From Thermoplasmatales archaeon SG8-52-3 (GTDB taxonomy: Archaea; Thermoplasmatota; E2; DHVEG-1), in NCBI GenBank assembly GCA_001595915.1, contig LSSG01000079.1, positions 1 to 32,379 on the forward strand: DNA of 32,379 bases, read 5' to 3'. This document shows, piece after piece, positions 1 to 7,230 of this stretch. Under the pieces are notes generated by a model. The model worked only from the letters and a program-made list of their open reading frames with translations. It did not search any database and was not told the DNA's origin. How positions within the stretch are numbered: position 1 is the first letter of the stretch; every line of letters begins with the position of its first letter. Both the position numbers and the translations under genes were made by a program.

Positions 1-33
1 TACAAGAATCTTGCTTAATAGTTTTTTTTTCAT
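1..33 (-). CDS. 5' end of a minus-strand gene leaving the window
   Basis: An ATG at 33-31 on the minus strand is preceded by a strong GGGAGG ribosome binding site about 3-4 bases upstream. The eleven visible codons read MKKKLLSKILV, a basic start that could open a signal peptide or membrane segment. Everything further lies outside the window, so no function can be given. The call rests on the ribosome binding site and start codon alone. Confidence 0.5.
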   Translation of the reverse strand, partial: MKKKLLSKILV

Positions 34-170
34 AATCCTCCCTCTTTTTATGCTATTTCTTATCTGGATAACAGTATATAAAACATATGTCAATAGATAT
101 CACTAAAAATGAGATTTGAACTTGGGATCTGAGTCTCTTCCCCTGCATTATTTTCTTATCTTTTAAAGAA

Positions 171-183
171 AAGTATATATATA
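171..183 (+). promoter_or_regulatory. TATA-like box of the antitoxin-toxin operon
   Basis: AAGTATATATATA lies 33-45 bases before the antitoxin ATG. An archaeal TATA box here would place transcription start close to 203-210, giving a very short leader. The assignment is by sequence resemblance only. Confidence 0.45.
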
Positions 184-191
184 ACAAGTTA

Positions 192-204
192 TATAGTAAC
201 TATA
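192..204. promoter_or_regulatory. Perfect palindrome, probable autoregulatory operator
   Basis: TATAGT-A-ACTATA is a perfect 6+1+6 inverted repeat between the TATA-like box and the start codon. An overlapping GTTA-TATAG-TAAC repeat spans 188-200. Ribbon-helix-helix antitoxins normally repress their own promoter by binding short palindromes at this position, so this is the natural operator candidate. The palindrome is seen directly; the role is inferred. Confidence 0.45.
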
Positions 205-215
205 GGTGATATATA

Positions 216-443
216 ATGAATAATCCAACTACTATTCAATTAGATAAGTCTGTTGTTAAATCCCTTAAACAGATTAGAGAACATCCCAGACAAACATACA
301 ATGAACTAATTTCCCGTATGATAGAACTTTTTAAAAATGTAAAAAAGAGAAACCAATATGATGAGTTTCTTCATAAAATTCAACAACAGAAAATGAAAGA
401 ATTATGGGATAACAAAGAAGATGAGGCATGGGAAGATGCTTAA
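216..443 (+). CDS. Ribbon-helix-helix antitoxin (VapB/RelB-like)
   Basis: A 75-residue protein. Its first part (TIQLDKSVVKSLKQIREH, then a helix ending in ELISRMIELF) fits a ribbon-helix-helix DNA-binding fold: a short beta strand, then two helices. The C-terminal third is highly charged and ends with acidic residues, as expected for the flexible toxin-binding tail of a type II antitoxin. A GGTGAT ribosome binding site at 205-210 supports the ATG at 216. The stop overlaps the start of the broken MazF-like toxin gene by 8 bases, the usual translational coupling of antitoxin and toxin. It would bind DNA at the palindrome upstream and neutralise the toxin. The antitoxin frame is intact although its partner is not. 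Confidence 0.75.
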   Translation: MNNPTTIQLDKSVVKSLKQIREHPRQTYNELISRMIELFKNVKKRNQYDEFLHKIQQQKMKELWDNKEDEAWEDA

Positions 444-763
444 ATCAGGTGATGTAATAATCACCCAAATACAATTTACAGATACTTTTGAAATAAAGAG
501 AAGACCTGCTCTTGTTTTATTTGAAGAATTTGATAACGTTGTTGTTGCTGGAATTACAGCAATCTTGAAATGAGTGGTATACCTCTTACTAAAAAAGAAG
601 GTGCAGTAAAAAACAGCGTGATAAAATTAAATTATATTTTTACAATTTCAAAAGCAATGATCTCTAAAACTTTATTTCATTTAAATAAAGAGAAGAAAAG
701 GATTGTTTTTAAAGGATTGTTTTTAATGAACTGACAAAAAGACTAAATGAACTTAATAAATAA
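436..763 (+). pseudogene. MazF/PemK-family toxin, frameshifted twice
   Basis: The frame opens at ATG 436, inside the antitoxin gene, with MLKSGDVIITQIQFTD and then a RRPALVL segment typical of the N-terminal half of MazF/PemK endoribonucleases. After VVAGIT the frame breaks near 555-560: one base appears lost, giving a TGA at 571-573. In the next frame the homology resumes (SNLEMSGIPLTKKEGAVKNS, then YIFTISKAMISKTLFHLNKEKKR). A second lesion is a perfect 14-base tandem duplication (697-710 and 711-724). Removing one copy restores VFNELTKRLNELNK and a stop at 761-763, a normal C terminus for the family. An active mRNA interferase is therefore unlikely unless translation is recoded. The family call is confident; inactivation is an inference from the two lesions. 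Confidence 0.8.
697..724 (+). repeat. 14-bp perfect tandem duplication in the toxin remnant
   Basis: The unit AAAGGATTGTTTTT occurs twice back to back. The first copy encodes the expected RIVF segment of the toxin; the second throws the rest of the gene out of frame. It looks like a recent replication-slippage event. Confidence 0.85.
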
Positions 764-804
764 ATCAATTTAAAATAGAAAGAAAAGAAAAGGTTTTTAA
801 GGAA

Positions 805-920
805 ATCGTGGAAAATAACGCGGAGATTCTCGTCGCTTTTCTCGTCGAGATTCGTCGAGTTCGTTCAGTCTTTATAACCAGTATACCACTGGCCTGTTGC
901 TTGGAGCAAAGCGCTTTCTC
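805..920. other. GC-richer non-coding island between convergent genes
   Basis: This stretch is visibly richer in G and C than the AT-rich flanks and contains no credible gene. TCGTCG occurs at 830-835, 842-847 and 852-857. There is a hairpin CCAGT-ATACC-ACTGG at 878-892 and a 10-base palindrome AAAGCGCTTT at 908-917. On the minus strand, GTGGTATACTGGTTAT resembles the D-arm of a tRNA, but no matching anticodon or T-arm follows. It could be a structured RNA, a decayed tRNA or a scar of an inserted element. Confidence 0.35.
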
Positions 921-986
921 ATTTTAGTATTTTACTATGTTTTTATCTAAAATTTAAAAGAGAACAGGATTTTAAAATAATTATAT

Positions 987-2159
987 TTATTTTGTGTATG
1001 CTTCTTCTTTAACTAAACATTCAAAGAGATCCATATCTTTCATATAGCGAATTGTTTCCAATACCAGGATTATTTTCTGGTCCTTTTTCCGGTACATTGT
1101 TTTAAAGTTCATTTTCCCTTTGTCCTTTACCAAATCAACTTTATTTTTAATATTATCTTTTTTCTCAAAGCAATCAATTTCCTCAAGATTCAATGAAAGA
1201 ATCTCCTCTCTATCATAACCTAATTTCTCTGTCATATTGTTAGAACATTCAACAATATTTGTATTATTATCAAAGAAAAAATAATAATCAAAATCTTTCT
1301 TGGTAACAGTACTTATAGTTGGACTTTTTGTTGGTATAGTAACAATTTTTTCCTTTTTTTCTGGAGCTTTTAATTCTTCTTTATTTGGTTCAATTGTTTT
1401 TTTTTCAATCTTTATCTCCTCTTGAGGCAACTCACATATTTTCCTACTCATTCCCCTTAGACCAAGAAAATCATAGTATTCATCATAAAAAGGAACAATC
1501 GATGAAACAAATAATATGTTATCTCCTGTTTTATGTTTAAAATTAATTTCAAAGGTGGTTGATAGATTCTGATTTTCATCAGACTTTGTTGTACTTTTCT
1601 TTAGTATTTTCTTAAATTTGACTTTATCTTTAGAGTCTATAAACTCAAAAATATTTTTTCCAACAATTTCACTAGGTTGATAGCCGAGTGTATCAAAGAT
1701 TTTCTCAGAACAAAATTGCCATACTCCATTATTATCAATCTCCCAAATCCAACCGTCAACAACCTTTAAAAGTGATGTATATCTAGATTCAGCAGCATTT
1801 TTTTCCTTCATAGTTTCCTCAAAAATGTCTTCCTTTGTAATTCCTACTTTATATATTGCAAGCTTCAAACTAACCATAACTCTTTTAAGTGAATTTATTA
1901 GATTATTGATTTCATAAATCTCACTTTTTTCAAGTCCTACATCAAGATTTCCTTTACTGATAACCTCAATATTTTTTGTTAATTTTTTAATTGGAACTGT
2001 AATTAGTGAAGACATCATGAACGAGACAATTAGAATAACAACAATAATAAGTCCAAGAGAAACTGTTGCAATTTCAAAACCCTGATATCCCCCTATTATA
2101 CCAATTGGTATCAAAGATATAGTCAAACTCATGATAATTAACAATGCTCTCAATCTCAT
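987..2159 (-). CDS. Membrane HAMP and double-PAS sensory protein without kinase domain
   Basis: A 390-residue protein. Two hydrophobic segments (about 3-24 and 30-53) are followed by a HAMP-like linker (about 52-100, with the typical PIKKLT entry). Next comes a PAS domain (about 125-245; WIWEIDNNGVW, then LGYQPSEIVGKNIFEF), a Lys/Glu/Pro-rich linker, and a second PAS-like domain (about 295-385; LGYDREEILSLN). There is no histidine kinase, cyclase or methyl-accepting domain, so it can only sense or scaffold. Its start overlaps the stop of the histidine kinase gene by 4 bases (ATGA type), so the two are almost certainly co-transcribed. It may modulate that kinase through its HAMP or PAS domains. 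The ligand is not predictable from sequence. Confidence 0.75.
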   Translation of the reverse strand: MRLRALLIIMSLTISLIPIGIIGGYQGFEIATVSLGLIIVVILIVSFMMSSLITVPIKKLTKNIEVISKGNLDVGLEKSEIYEINNLINSLKRVMVSLKLAIYKVGITKEDIFEETMKEKNAAESRYTSLLKVVDGWIWEIDNNGVWQFCSEKIFDTLGYQPSEIVGKNIFEFIDSKDKVKFKKILKKSTTKSDENQNLSTTFEINFKHKTGDNILFVSSIVPFYDEYYDFLGLRGMSRKICELPQEEIKIEKKTIEPNKEELKAPEKKEKIVTIPTKSPTISTVTKKDFDYYFFFDNNTNIVECSNNMTEKLGYDREEILSLNLEEIDCFEKKDNIKNKVDLVKDKGKMNFKTMYRKKDQKIILVLETIRYMKDMDLFECLVKEEAYTK

Positions 2160-3529
2160 ATTTCAATATCACCTATTTTTTTATCTTCTTCAACTAGTTC
2201 ATCATTCTCATTTGAAGGTTTATCTCCAAAAATTTTTATTATTTCATACTCAAAATCCTTAGAGCTCTTCTCATCTAAAATTCGTTCTTTTTTCAATTTA
2301 TTAATATAGTCTAAAATTTTATCTTTTTCAATTTCATTATTAATATGCAACTCATCAAATTCAGCAATTCCCATCGGACCTAGGGTTGAAATAAATTTTT
2401 CTTTTAATTCCTTTTCTATTTCAAACTTAGGAGAAAATAACACCTTGATTGGTTCAATCTTCTCTATTGGTTTAAGTGGTATTGTAAAATAAAATGTACT
2501 TCCCTGACCTTCAATACTTTGGATCCATATCTTTCCTTTTTGAGCTTCAATTATTCCGCGACAAATTGCAAGTCCAAGTCCTGTTCCACCAAACTCCTTA
2601 CTACCTGCTTCCACCTGATAAAATGGTTCAAAAACTCTAATTTGATCTTTAGGCGACATTCCCCTACCATAATCCTTTATACTAAATTGAATAAATTCTT
2701 TTTTTAGTTGTGCAGAAATTTCGATTTTTCCATCTCTTGGAGAAAATTTAATTGCATTATGAATTATGTTCTTTAATACCTGAGAGACACGATCAGGATC
2801 AGCATCGATTGTTGGAAGTTTTCCAAATTCTGTCTTAAATTGAATATTTTTTTCTTTAGCAAATCCTTCCATCAAGTTCATAGTTTCATATACTGTTTCG
2901 CGGATATCTGTTTTTTTGAAAATAAATTTTAGACGTGCAGATTCAATCCTTGAAATCTCAAGGAAATCCTCAATAATTTTATTTAATCTTTCAGTATTTT
3001 TTAAGATGTTCATCAATGTCTCTCTTTGTTTTGTTGTAAGTTTTCCATAATACTGTTTATACATCATCTGTAATTGAACTTTTAAAGGAGTTATTGGCGT
3101 TCTTAGTTCATGTGATGTCATACTGAAAAATTCTGATTTTGTTTTTTCTAATTGTTTATGTTCCTCATCCATTAAACCTAACGCAATTGCACTTTTATTA
3201 AATGCTCTGCTAAGTTCCCCCAATTCATCATTTGTTGTAATATTTGTTCTCACATCAAAATTCCCTTTTTCCAGTTCTGTTGTTGCTTCGTGTAGTTCTC
3301 TTAATGGTTTTGTAATTGATTGGGAAATGAAATATCCAGCAATAGCTGTATTTAATGCAATTAAAATAATTATTGCGATAGCTGTGGAACTTAATAATGT
3401 ATTTTGTTCAAGAAAAGTATCTTGATCAATTGGGAGAATTGAATATGAAATTAAATAAAAGTAAGATATACCTATTGTTGGAGCAATAATTCCAACTATT
3501 AAAAAGAAAAATGTTAATTTCCTACTCAT
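2156..3529 (-). CDS. Membrane sensor histidine kinase (HAMP-HisKA-HATPase)
   Basis: A 457-residue protein with transmembrane segments at about 5-29 and 46-68 and only a short loop between them, so it has little extracellular sensing capacity. HAMP follows at about 67-120. The HisKA dimerisation helix carries the phosphoacceptor His140 in SMTSHELRTPITPL. The ATPase domain shows an N box (NIIHNAIKFSP), a G1 box (DYGRGM) and a G2 box (GGTGLGL). About 100 residues after the ATPase domain form a charged extension of unknown role. It should autophosphorylate on His140 and pass phosphate to receiver proteins. The two stand-alone receivers transcribed divergently at 3903 and 4357 are the obvious partners. 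The HAMP/PAS gene follows with a 4-base overlap. Confidence 0.9.
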   Translation of the reverse strand: MSRKLTFFFLIVGIIAPTIGISYFYLISYSILPIDQDTFLEQNTLLSSTAIAIIILIALNTAIAGYFISQSITKPLRELHEATTELEKGNFDVRTNITTNDELGELSRAFNKSAIALGLMDEEHKQLEKTKSEFFSMTSHELRTPITPLKVQLQMMYKQYYGKLTTKQRETLMNILKNTERLNKIIEDFLEISRIESARLKFIFKKTDIRETVYETMNLMEGFAKEKNIQFKTEFGKLPTIDADPDRVSQVLKNIIHNAIKFSPRDGKIEISAQLKKEFIQFSIKDYGRGMSPKDQIRVFEPFYQVEAGSKEFGGTGLGLAICRGIIEAQKGKIWIQSIEGQGSTFYFTIPLKPIEKIEPIKVLFSPKFEIEKELKEKFISTLGPMGIAEFDELHINNEIEKDKILDYINKLKKERILDEKSSKDFEYEIIKIFGDKPSNENDELVEEDKKIGDIEI

Positions 3530-3902
3530 CTTGCTTAATAAGAATCTTTTTAAACTAAAAATTTCCTCAGTTAAGATAATCCCCTCCAGTAAATAAATTG
3601 TTATAAAAATAAATAGAATTAAAATTTCCCAAATTAAGATTTATCTTTAGCATCATCCCTTCCTTATTAGATAAGATAACTACCTTATTTTGTCTATTTA
3701 CCTATTTAGTATTAAATCCTTATTAATAAACGTTTTTCAATTATAATAAATAATATTATTAATTACAAAGTTATAAAAAATAAAAATTTCATGTTTAAAC
3801 GAGAGTTTTTTTAAAAATTATATTTTTTATCTGTTATGATTTTAACATTATGACATTTTAACAGGTTAGATTAATATAGAAGAATTATAAAAAAAAGTAT
3901 GT
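3530..3902. other. AT-rich divergent intergenic region
   Basis: About 370 bases separate the kinase operon (minus strand) from the receiver genes (plus strand). It is very AT-rich with several TATA-like stretches and must hold promoters for both directions. I see no RNA gene, no convincing palindrome and no coding frame. No clear ribosome binding site precedes the first receiver gene. Confidence 0.5.
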
Positions 3903-4319
3903 ATGAGTAAATCAAGATTAAATAATAAAATACTAATTGTTGATGACGATTTAGATCTGTTAAATATCCTTCAAAATCTTCTTGAAAAATATAATTATAA
4001 AGTAAAGACCGCAGTAAATGGAAAAGAATGTTTAAAAGAACTAGAAAAGGGTTTTGAAGGTATAATAATCCTAGACGTTATGATGCCTGAAATGGATGGA
4101 TTAGAAACCATTAGAAATATGATTTATGAAGGATTTATTGAATTTAATAAGATTATTTTATTAACAGCAAAAAAGATACAGGGTAAAGAGTTTGATGATA
4201 TTTATCATCTTATTGATAAATATATACATAAACCATTTGATATTGATGAACTAATTAAAGCAGTTGATCAATTAAGTAAAACAAATAGTAGGAAGGAAGT
4301 AAGTAATATCCATATATAA
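3903..4319 (+). CDS. Stand-alone response regulator receiver protein
   Basis: A 138-residue single REC domain. The acidic pair sits in LIVDDD (residues 14-16), the phosphoacceptor is Asp58 in IIILDVMMPEMDG, the switch Thr is Thr88 (LLTAK) and the conserved Lys is Lys110 (HKPF). There is no output domain, so it must act by protein-protein contact or in a phosphorelay. It lies divergent from the histidine kinase gene and 37 bases before a second receiver gene. No ribosome binding site is visible before the ATG; the message may be leaderless. The stretch from about residue 125 to the end is a short charged tail. Confidence 0.85.
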   Translation: MSKSRLNNKILIVDDDLDLLNILQNLLEKYNYKVKTAVNGKECLKELEKGFEGIIILDVMMPEMDGLETIRNMIYEGFIEFNKIILLTAKKIQGKEFDDIYHLIDKYIHKPFDIDELIKAVDQLSKTNSRKEVSNIHI

Positions 4320-4356
4320 ATCAAAAATCAATAAAAAAATGGAAGGAAAGGATAAA

Positions 4357-4746
4357 ATGCAAAAAATATTGATTGTTGATGACGACACAGAACATACAAA
4401 AATAATCAAGAACTTACTGGAAGAATGGAATGAACCTTATGAAGTAATTTGTGCATGTAATGGTTTGGAATGTCTTGAACTATTAGATAATCTTTCATCA
4501 AACAAACATGCATTGCCAAATCTTATATTGCTTGATATAATGATGCCAGTTATGGATGGATGGGAAACATATCATCATTTACGTAAAAACTCAGCATATA
4601 AACGAATACCAGTAATATTTTTTTCAGCAAGAAAAGATTATTTTGCAAAAAAATATGGTGGGTTATTTGGAACTGATTTTATAGAAAAACCCTACGATGT
4701 CGATGAACTATTTGATAAGATTAGAAGTATAACAAATCCCTGTTAA
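4357..4746 (+). CDS. Stand-alone response regulator receiver protein
   Basis: A single REC domain of 129 residues from the chosen start. It has acidic residues in LIVDDD, phosphoacceptor Asp60 (LILLDIMMPVMDG), switch Ser90 (FFSARKD) and Lys111 (EKPYD). An upstream in-frame ATG at 4339 would add six residues. The ATG at 4357 is preferred because GGAAGGAAAGGA lies just before it as a ribosome binding site and the receiver fold begins there. Like its neighbour it has no output domain. The two receivers differ in sequence, so they may compete for the kinase or serve different targets; a chemotaxis-like or relay arrangement is possible but not shown. Confidence 0.85.
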   Translation: MQKILIVDDDTEHTKIIKNLLEEWNEPYEVICACNGLECLELLDNLSSNKHALPNLILLDIMMPVMDGWETYHHLRKNSAYKRIPVIFFSARKDYFAKKYGGLFGTDFIEKPYDVDELFDKIRSITNPC

Positions 4747-4792
4747 TTTTTAATATTATTACTTTTAAAAAACGAAAAAATATTTTTTAGTT

Positions 4793-7069
4793 CTATATCA
4801 AAACAGGTCTACCTTGACTGCTAAATCCATTATTTGGCTCATATGGATTGAAAGCAGGGTCACCATATAATGTTCGAACATAATAATTAGGAACTTCTTT
4901 ATCAATTCTCTTTTCACCTCTAAGTGCTTCACCAACACTATAGTTATCTATAATCATATGATTTTCAAAAATTGTTAATCCTGCTTCTGAACCAGTTTCC
5001 CTTGTTGCACCTATAAAACAGTTACATCCAGCATGAAGTAATGTAAGTCCAATACTCATAGTTGGTGGAATACCATCAGTTCTCCCCATTAAACAGGCAG
5101 ATGCCATAAATATACTAGGTTTTGTAAAAATCCAATTTTGTAAATGTGCAACATCAATTGCTCTTGAATAAGTATCAATACCATATAATGATGGTGCAAA
5201 CCAAAACCAATCTGCATGACTTATAAGTTCAATATAATTTGAACCAGTATATGTTTTAAATAGAATTGCTAGTTGTCTACTATTTCTAAAATCACCAAAT
5301 ACTCTTGGTTTAAAACCATATTTTTTGATTTCAAGTGCATAAGGTATTTGATGAAACAGTCCACCGGTTTCTCCAAACCCTTCACCAAAGACAAAACTGA
5401 AACGGTTATGCCAATCACTATTATTATTTGGTTCTTCACAGATTTCTCTATAAAATAAAGTTCTTGATATAAGTAATGAAACATCTTGTACATTCCACCC
5501 GATTACCCTTCCAACTGAAAGATTCCAATCAAGCGAATATGGATTATCGGATGGCAAACCTTTTTCAGGGATTGCCTGGGAAGGACCATAATAATACATA
5601 GGTATCATGTTTGTTCCTCCAATTATTGCAAGCCATGCAGGGCCATTGAGATATGAATCAAGAATATTATGAGCATCTAACAAGGATAAGGAATATCCAA
5701 GTTGTTCTATGGTATAGTTTACCTTTTCATTTGTAAAATTATGCAAGCTTTCATTATACCATGGACCAGTACTACTACCTTCAGCTGCAATTGTATAATC
5801 ATCACTAGTTATTTCAAAATTAGAATCAGCAACAATAATTCCACCATGAGAACTTGTAAGATATGGAGCCATAATAGAAAGATTTGGAATAATTGGCATA
5901 TGTGGTTTGTTTAATTTAGATATATTTATAGAAATCTCAAAATCAGTATTTACAAATGAAAATCCACGCTGTATGAAATATCCTCCTCTTAAACCATGAT
6001 AAAACTTCACAACAAATGTATAATTTCCAGATGCATTACAGATTAATGTATCTAGATATGTTTCTCCAATTTTATAAGCAAAACTATTGGAATATGCAAC
6101 AATGTTACCCTCGGAATCATAAAGATACATGTAAAGAATTGGATCAATAATATTTCTTTTATCCATTATCTTTCCATGGATATTTACTCTGTTTACACCA
6201 TTAGGAATGCTTATACTATATTGTTTAGTATCTGAACCAATCAGATTGATTTCTTTTCCCAAAATAATTGATTTAATATTTCTAATATGATCAATAAAAG
6301 ATGAAATAGTATTTTCAACAACATATGGTGAAACAGTATCTGAAGGATTTGTTAATGTGATATAATTAATCTCACTAAATTTATTGTTAATAGCAGTTAG
6401 AACAGTGTTTTGTATAGTCTCTTTAGTTTCAAGATAGATAATCGTAATATTTTGTAAAGTTATTTGAGTATCACCGACAACATATGCATTTGTTACATTC
6501 AATGTATTACAAACATTTTGAATCTCAAATTGGTTATTATCATAAATGATAATAGGGATGTTAAGATAGCTTGCAAGAGGACTTGCTGTGAGACCAAACT
6601 CATATGCATTATCAGTGTTGTATGGTACTATTAGAACAGTTGAAACCTGTGTAAATGAATGCAATGCAGCTTCTATCGAAACAGTTGGAGCATCACCTAA
6701 TATCTCATTAGTATCATAGTCCAAATCAATTTTTTCACCCAATAATAGAAGCTTTTTATCATATGTTTTTAGAAATTGATTAAGAAATAATTCCTGGTGA
6801 TTTGTAAGTCTTTGATTATTTTGGACAAGCAAAGGTAGAAGTCCTGAAGAATTATTATCTGAATCATACCAACAAGACAAATATGAACCTATTAACCCAA
6901 AAAAAGGATCATTATCAGGTATGATTATTACATCTTCAATTTGTTGTCTTAATGAAATAAAATTGTGTAGTTTCTGTAAAATAAGATTGGAATCTTCTGT
7001 ATTTTCTGCATAAATTGTAGGTGGAATAAGTAACAAGACAATTAAACAAAGTGCAAATATTTTTTTCAT
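4793..7069 (-). CDS. Exported gingipain-like (peptidase C25, clan CD) protein
   Basis: From the chosen ATG the protein has 758 residues and begins MKKIFALCLIVLLLIPP, a clear signal peptide; an upstream in-frame ATG at 7096 would bury that signal. The N-terminal 250 residues contain alternating strand and hydrophobic segments with NVTNAYVVGD, resembling a cell-wall-binding repeat 2 (CWB2) domain. The C-terminal half looks like gingipain-type peptidase C25. The putative catalytic pair is His618 (ELISHADW) and Cys659 (ASACLMGRTDG), and the protein ends with the LYGDPAFNPYEP element common in this family. A middle beta-rich region (VNRVNIHGKIMD onward) may be a pre-peptidase beta-sandwich. It probably acts outside the cell on proteins. 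It stands alone, convergent with the receiver genes and divergent from the repair operon. Confidence 0.7.
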   Translation of the reverse strand: MKKIFALCLIVLLLIPPTIYAENTEDSNLILQKLHNFISLRQQIEDVIIIPDNDPFFGLIGSYLSCWYDSDNNSSGLLPLLVQNNQRLTNHQELFLNQFLKTYDKKLLLLGEKIDLDYDTNEILGDAPTVSIEAALHSFTQVSTVLIVPYNTDNAYEFGLTASPLASYLNIPIIIYDNNQFEIQNVCNTLNVTNAYVVGDTQITLQNITIIYLETKETIQNTVLTAINNKFSEINYITLTNPSDTVSPYVVENTISSFIDHIRNIKSIILGKEINLIGSDTKQYSISIPNGVNRVNIHGKIMDKRNIIDPILYMYLYDSEGNIVAYSNSFAYKIGETYLDTLICNASGNYTFVVKFYHGLRGGYFIQRGFSFVNTDFEISINISKLNKPHMPIIPNLSIMAPYLTSSHGGIIVADSNFEITSDDYTIAAEGSSTGPWYNESLHNFTNEKVNYTIEQLGYSLSLLDAHNILDSYLNGPAWLAIIGGTNMIPMYYYGPSQAIPEKGLPSDNPYSLDWNLSVGRVIGWNVQDVSLLISRTLFYREICEEPNNNSDWHNRFSFVFGEGFGETGGLFHQIPYALEIKKYGFKPRVFGDFRNSRQLAILFKTYTGSNYIELISHADWFWFAPSLYGIDTYSRAIDVAHLQNWIFTKPSIFMASACLMGRTDGIPPTMSIGLTLLHAGCNCFIGATRETGSEAGLTIFENHMIIDNYSVGEALRGEKRIDKEVPNYYVRTLYGDPAFNPYEPNNGFSSQGRPVLI

Positions 7070-7177
7070 GAGATATAAATACAAAGCTTTGAACATTAAA
7101 AATCTTTTCCTATAAAAATTTGAAACAAAAAATATATCTTTTAAAGGTCGTCAATACTTTCAACGAACTCTCATTGA

Positions 7178-7192
7178 TTTTTTTAATATATG
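7178..7192 (+). promoter_or_regulatory. TATA-like box of the PolB2 operon
   Basis: TTTTTTAATATATGA lies about 40-50 bases before the ATG at 7231. A start site near 7215 would leave just enough leader for the GGGGAGG ribosome binding site at 7217-7223. It is the only strong TATA-like element ahead of the operon. Confidence 0.45.
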
Positions 7193-7230
7193 ACGTAAAT
7201 GCAAATATTCTTTTTAGGGGAGGCAAAAAA

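Noticed and set aside
436-763. Programmed frameshift instead of a pseudogene in the MazF-like gene
   Set aside because: No slippery heptamer or downstream structure is evident at the first break, and the second break is a plain tandem duplication, so two independent lesions are simpler.
805-920. Complete tRNA on the minus strand of the GC-richer island
   Set aside because: Only a D-arm-like segment is present; no anticodon arm, T-arm or acceptor pairing could be assembled.
7156-7161. ACTTTC, a match to the ANTTTC damage-response hexamer reported in Sulfolobus, near the PolB2 operon promoter
   Set aside because: A six-base degenerate motif is expected by chance in DNA this AT-rich, and the regulator has not been shown in this lineage.
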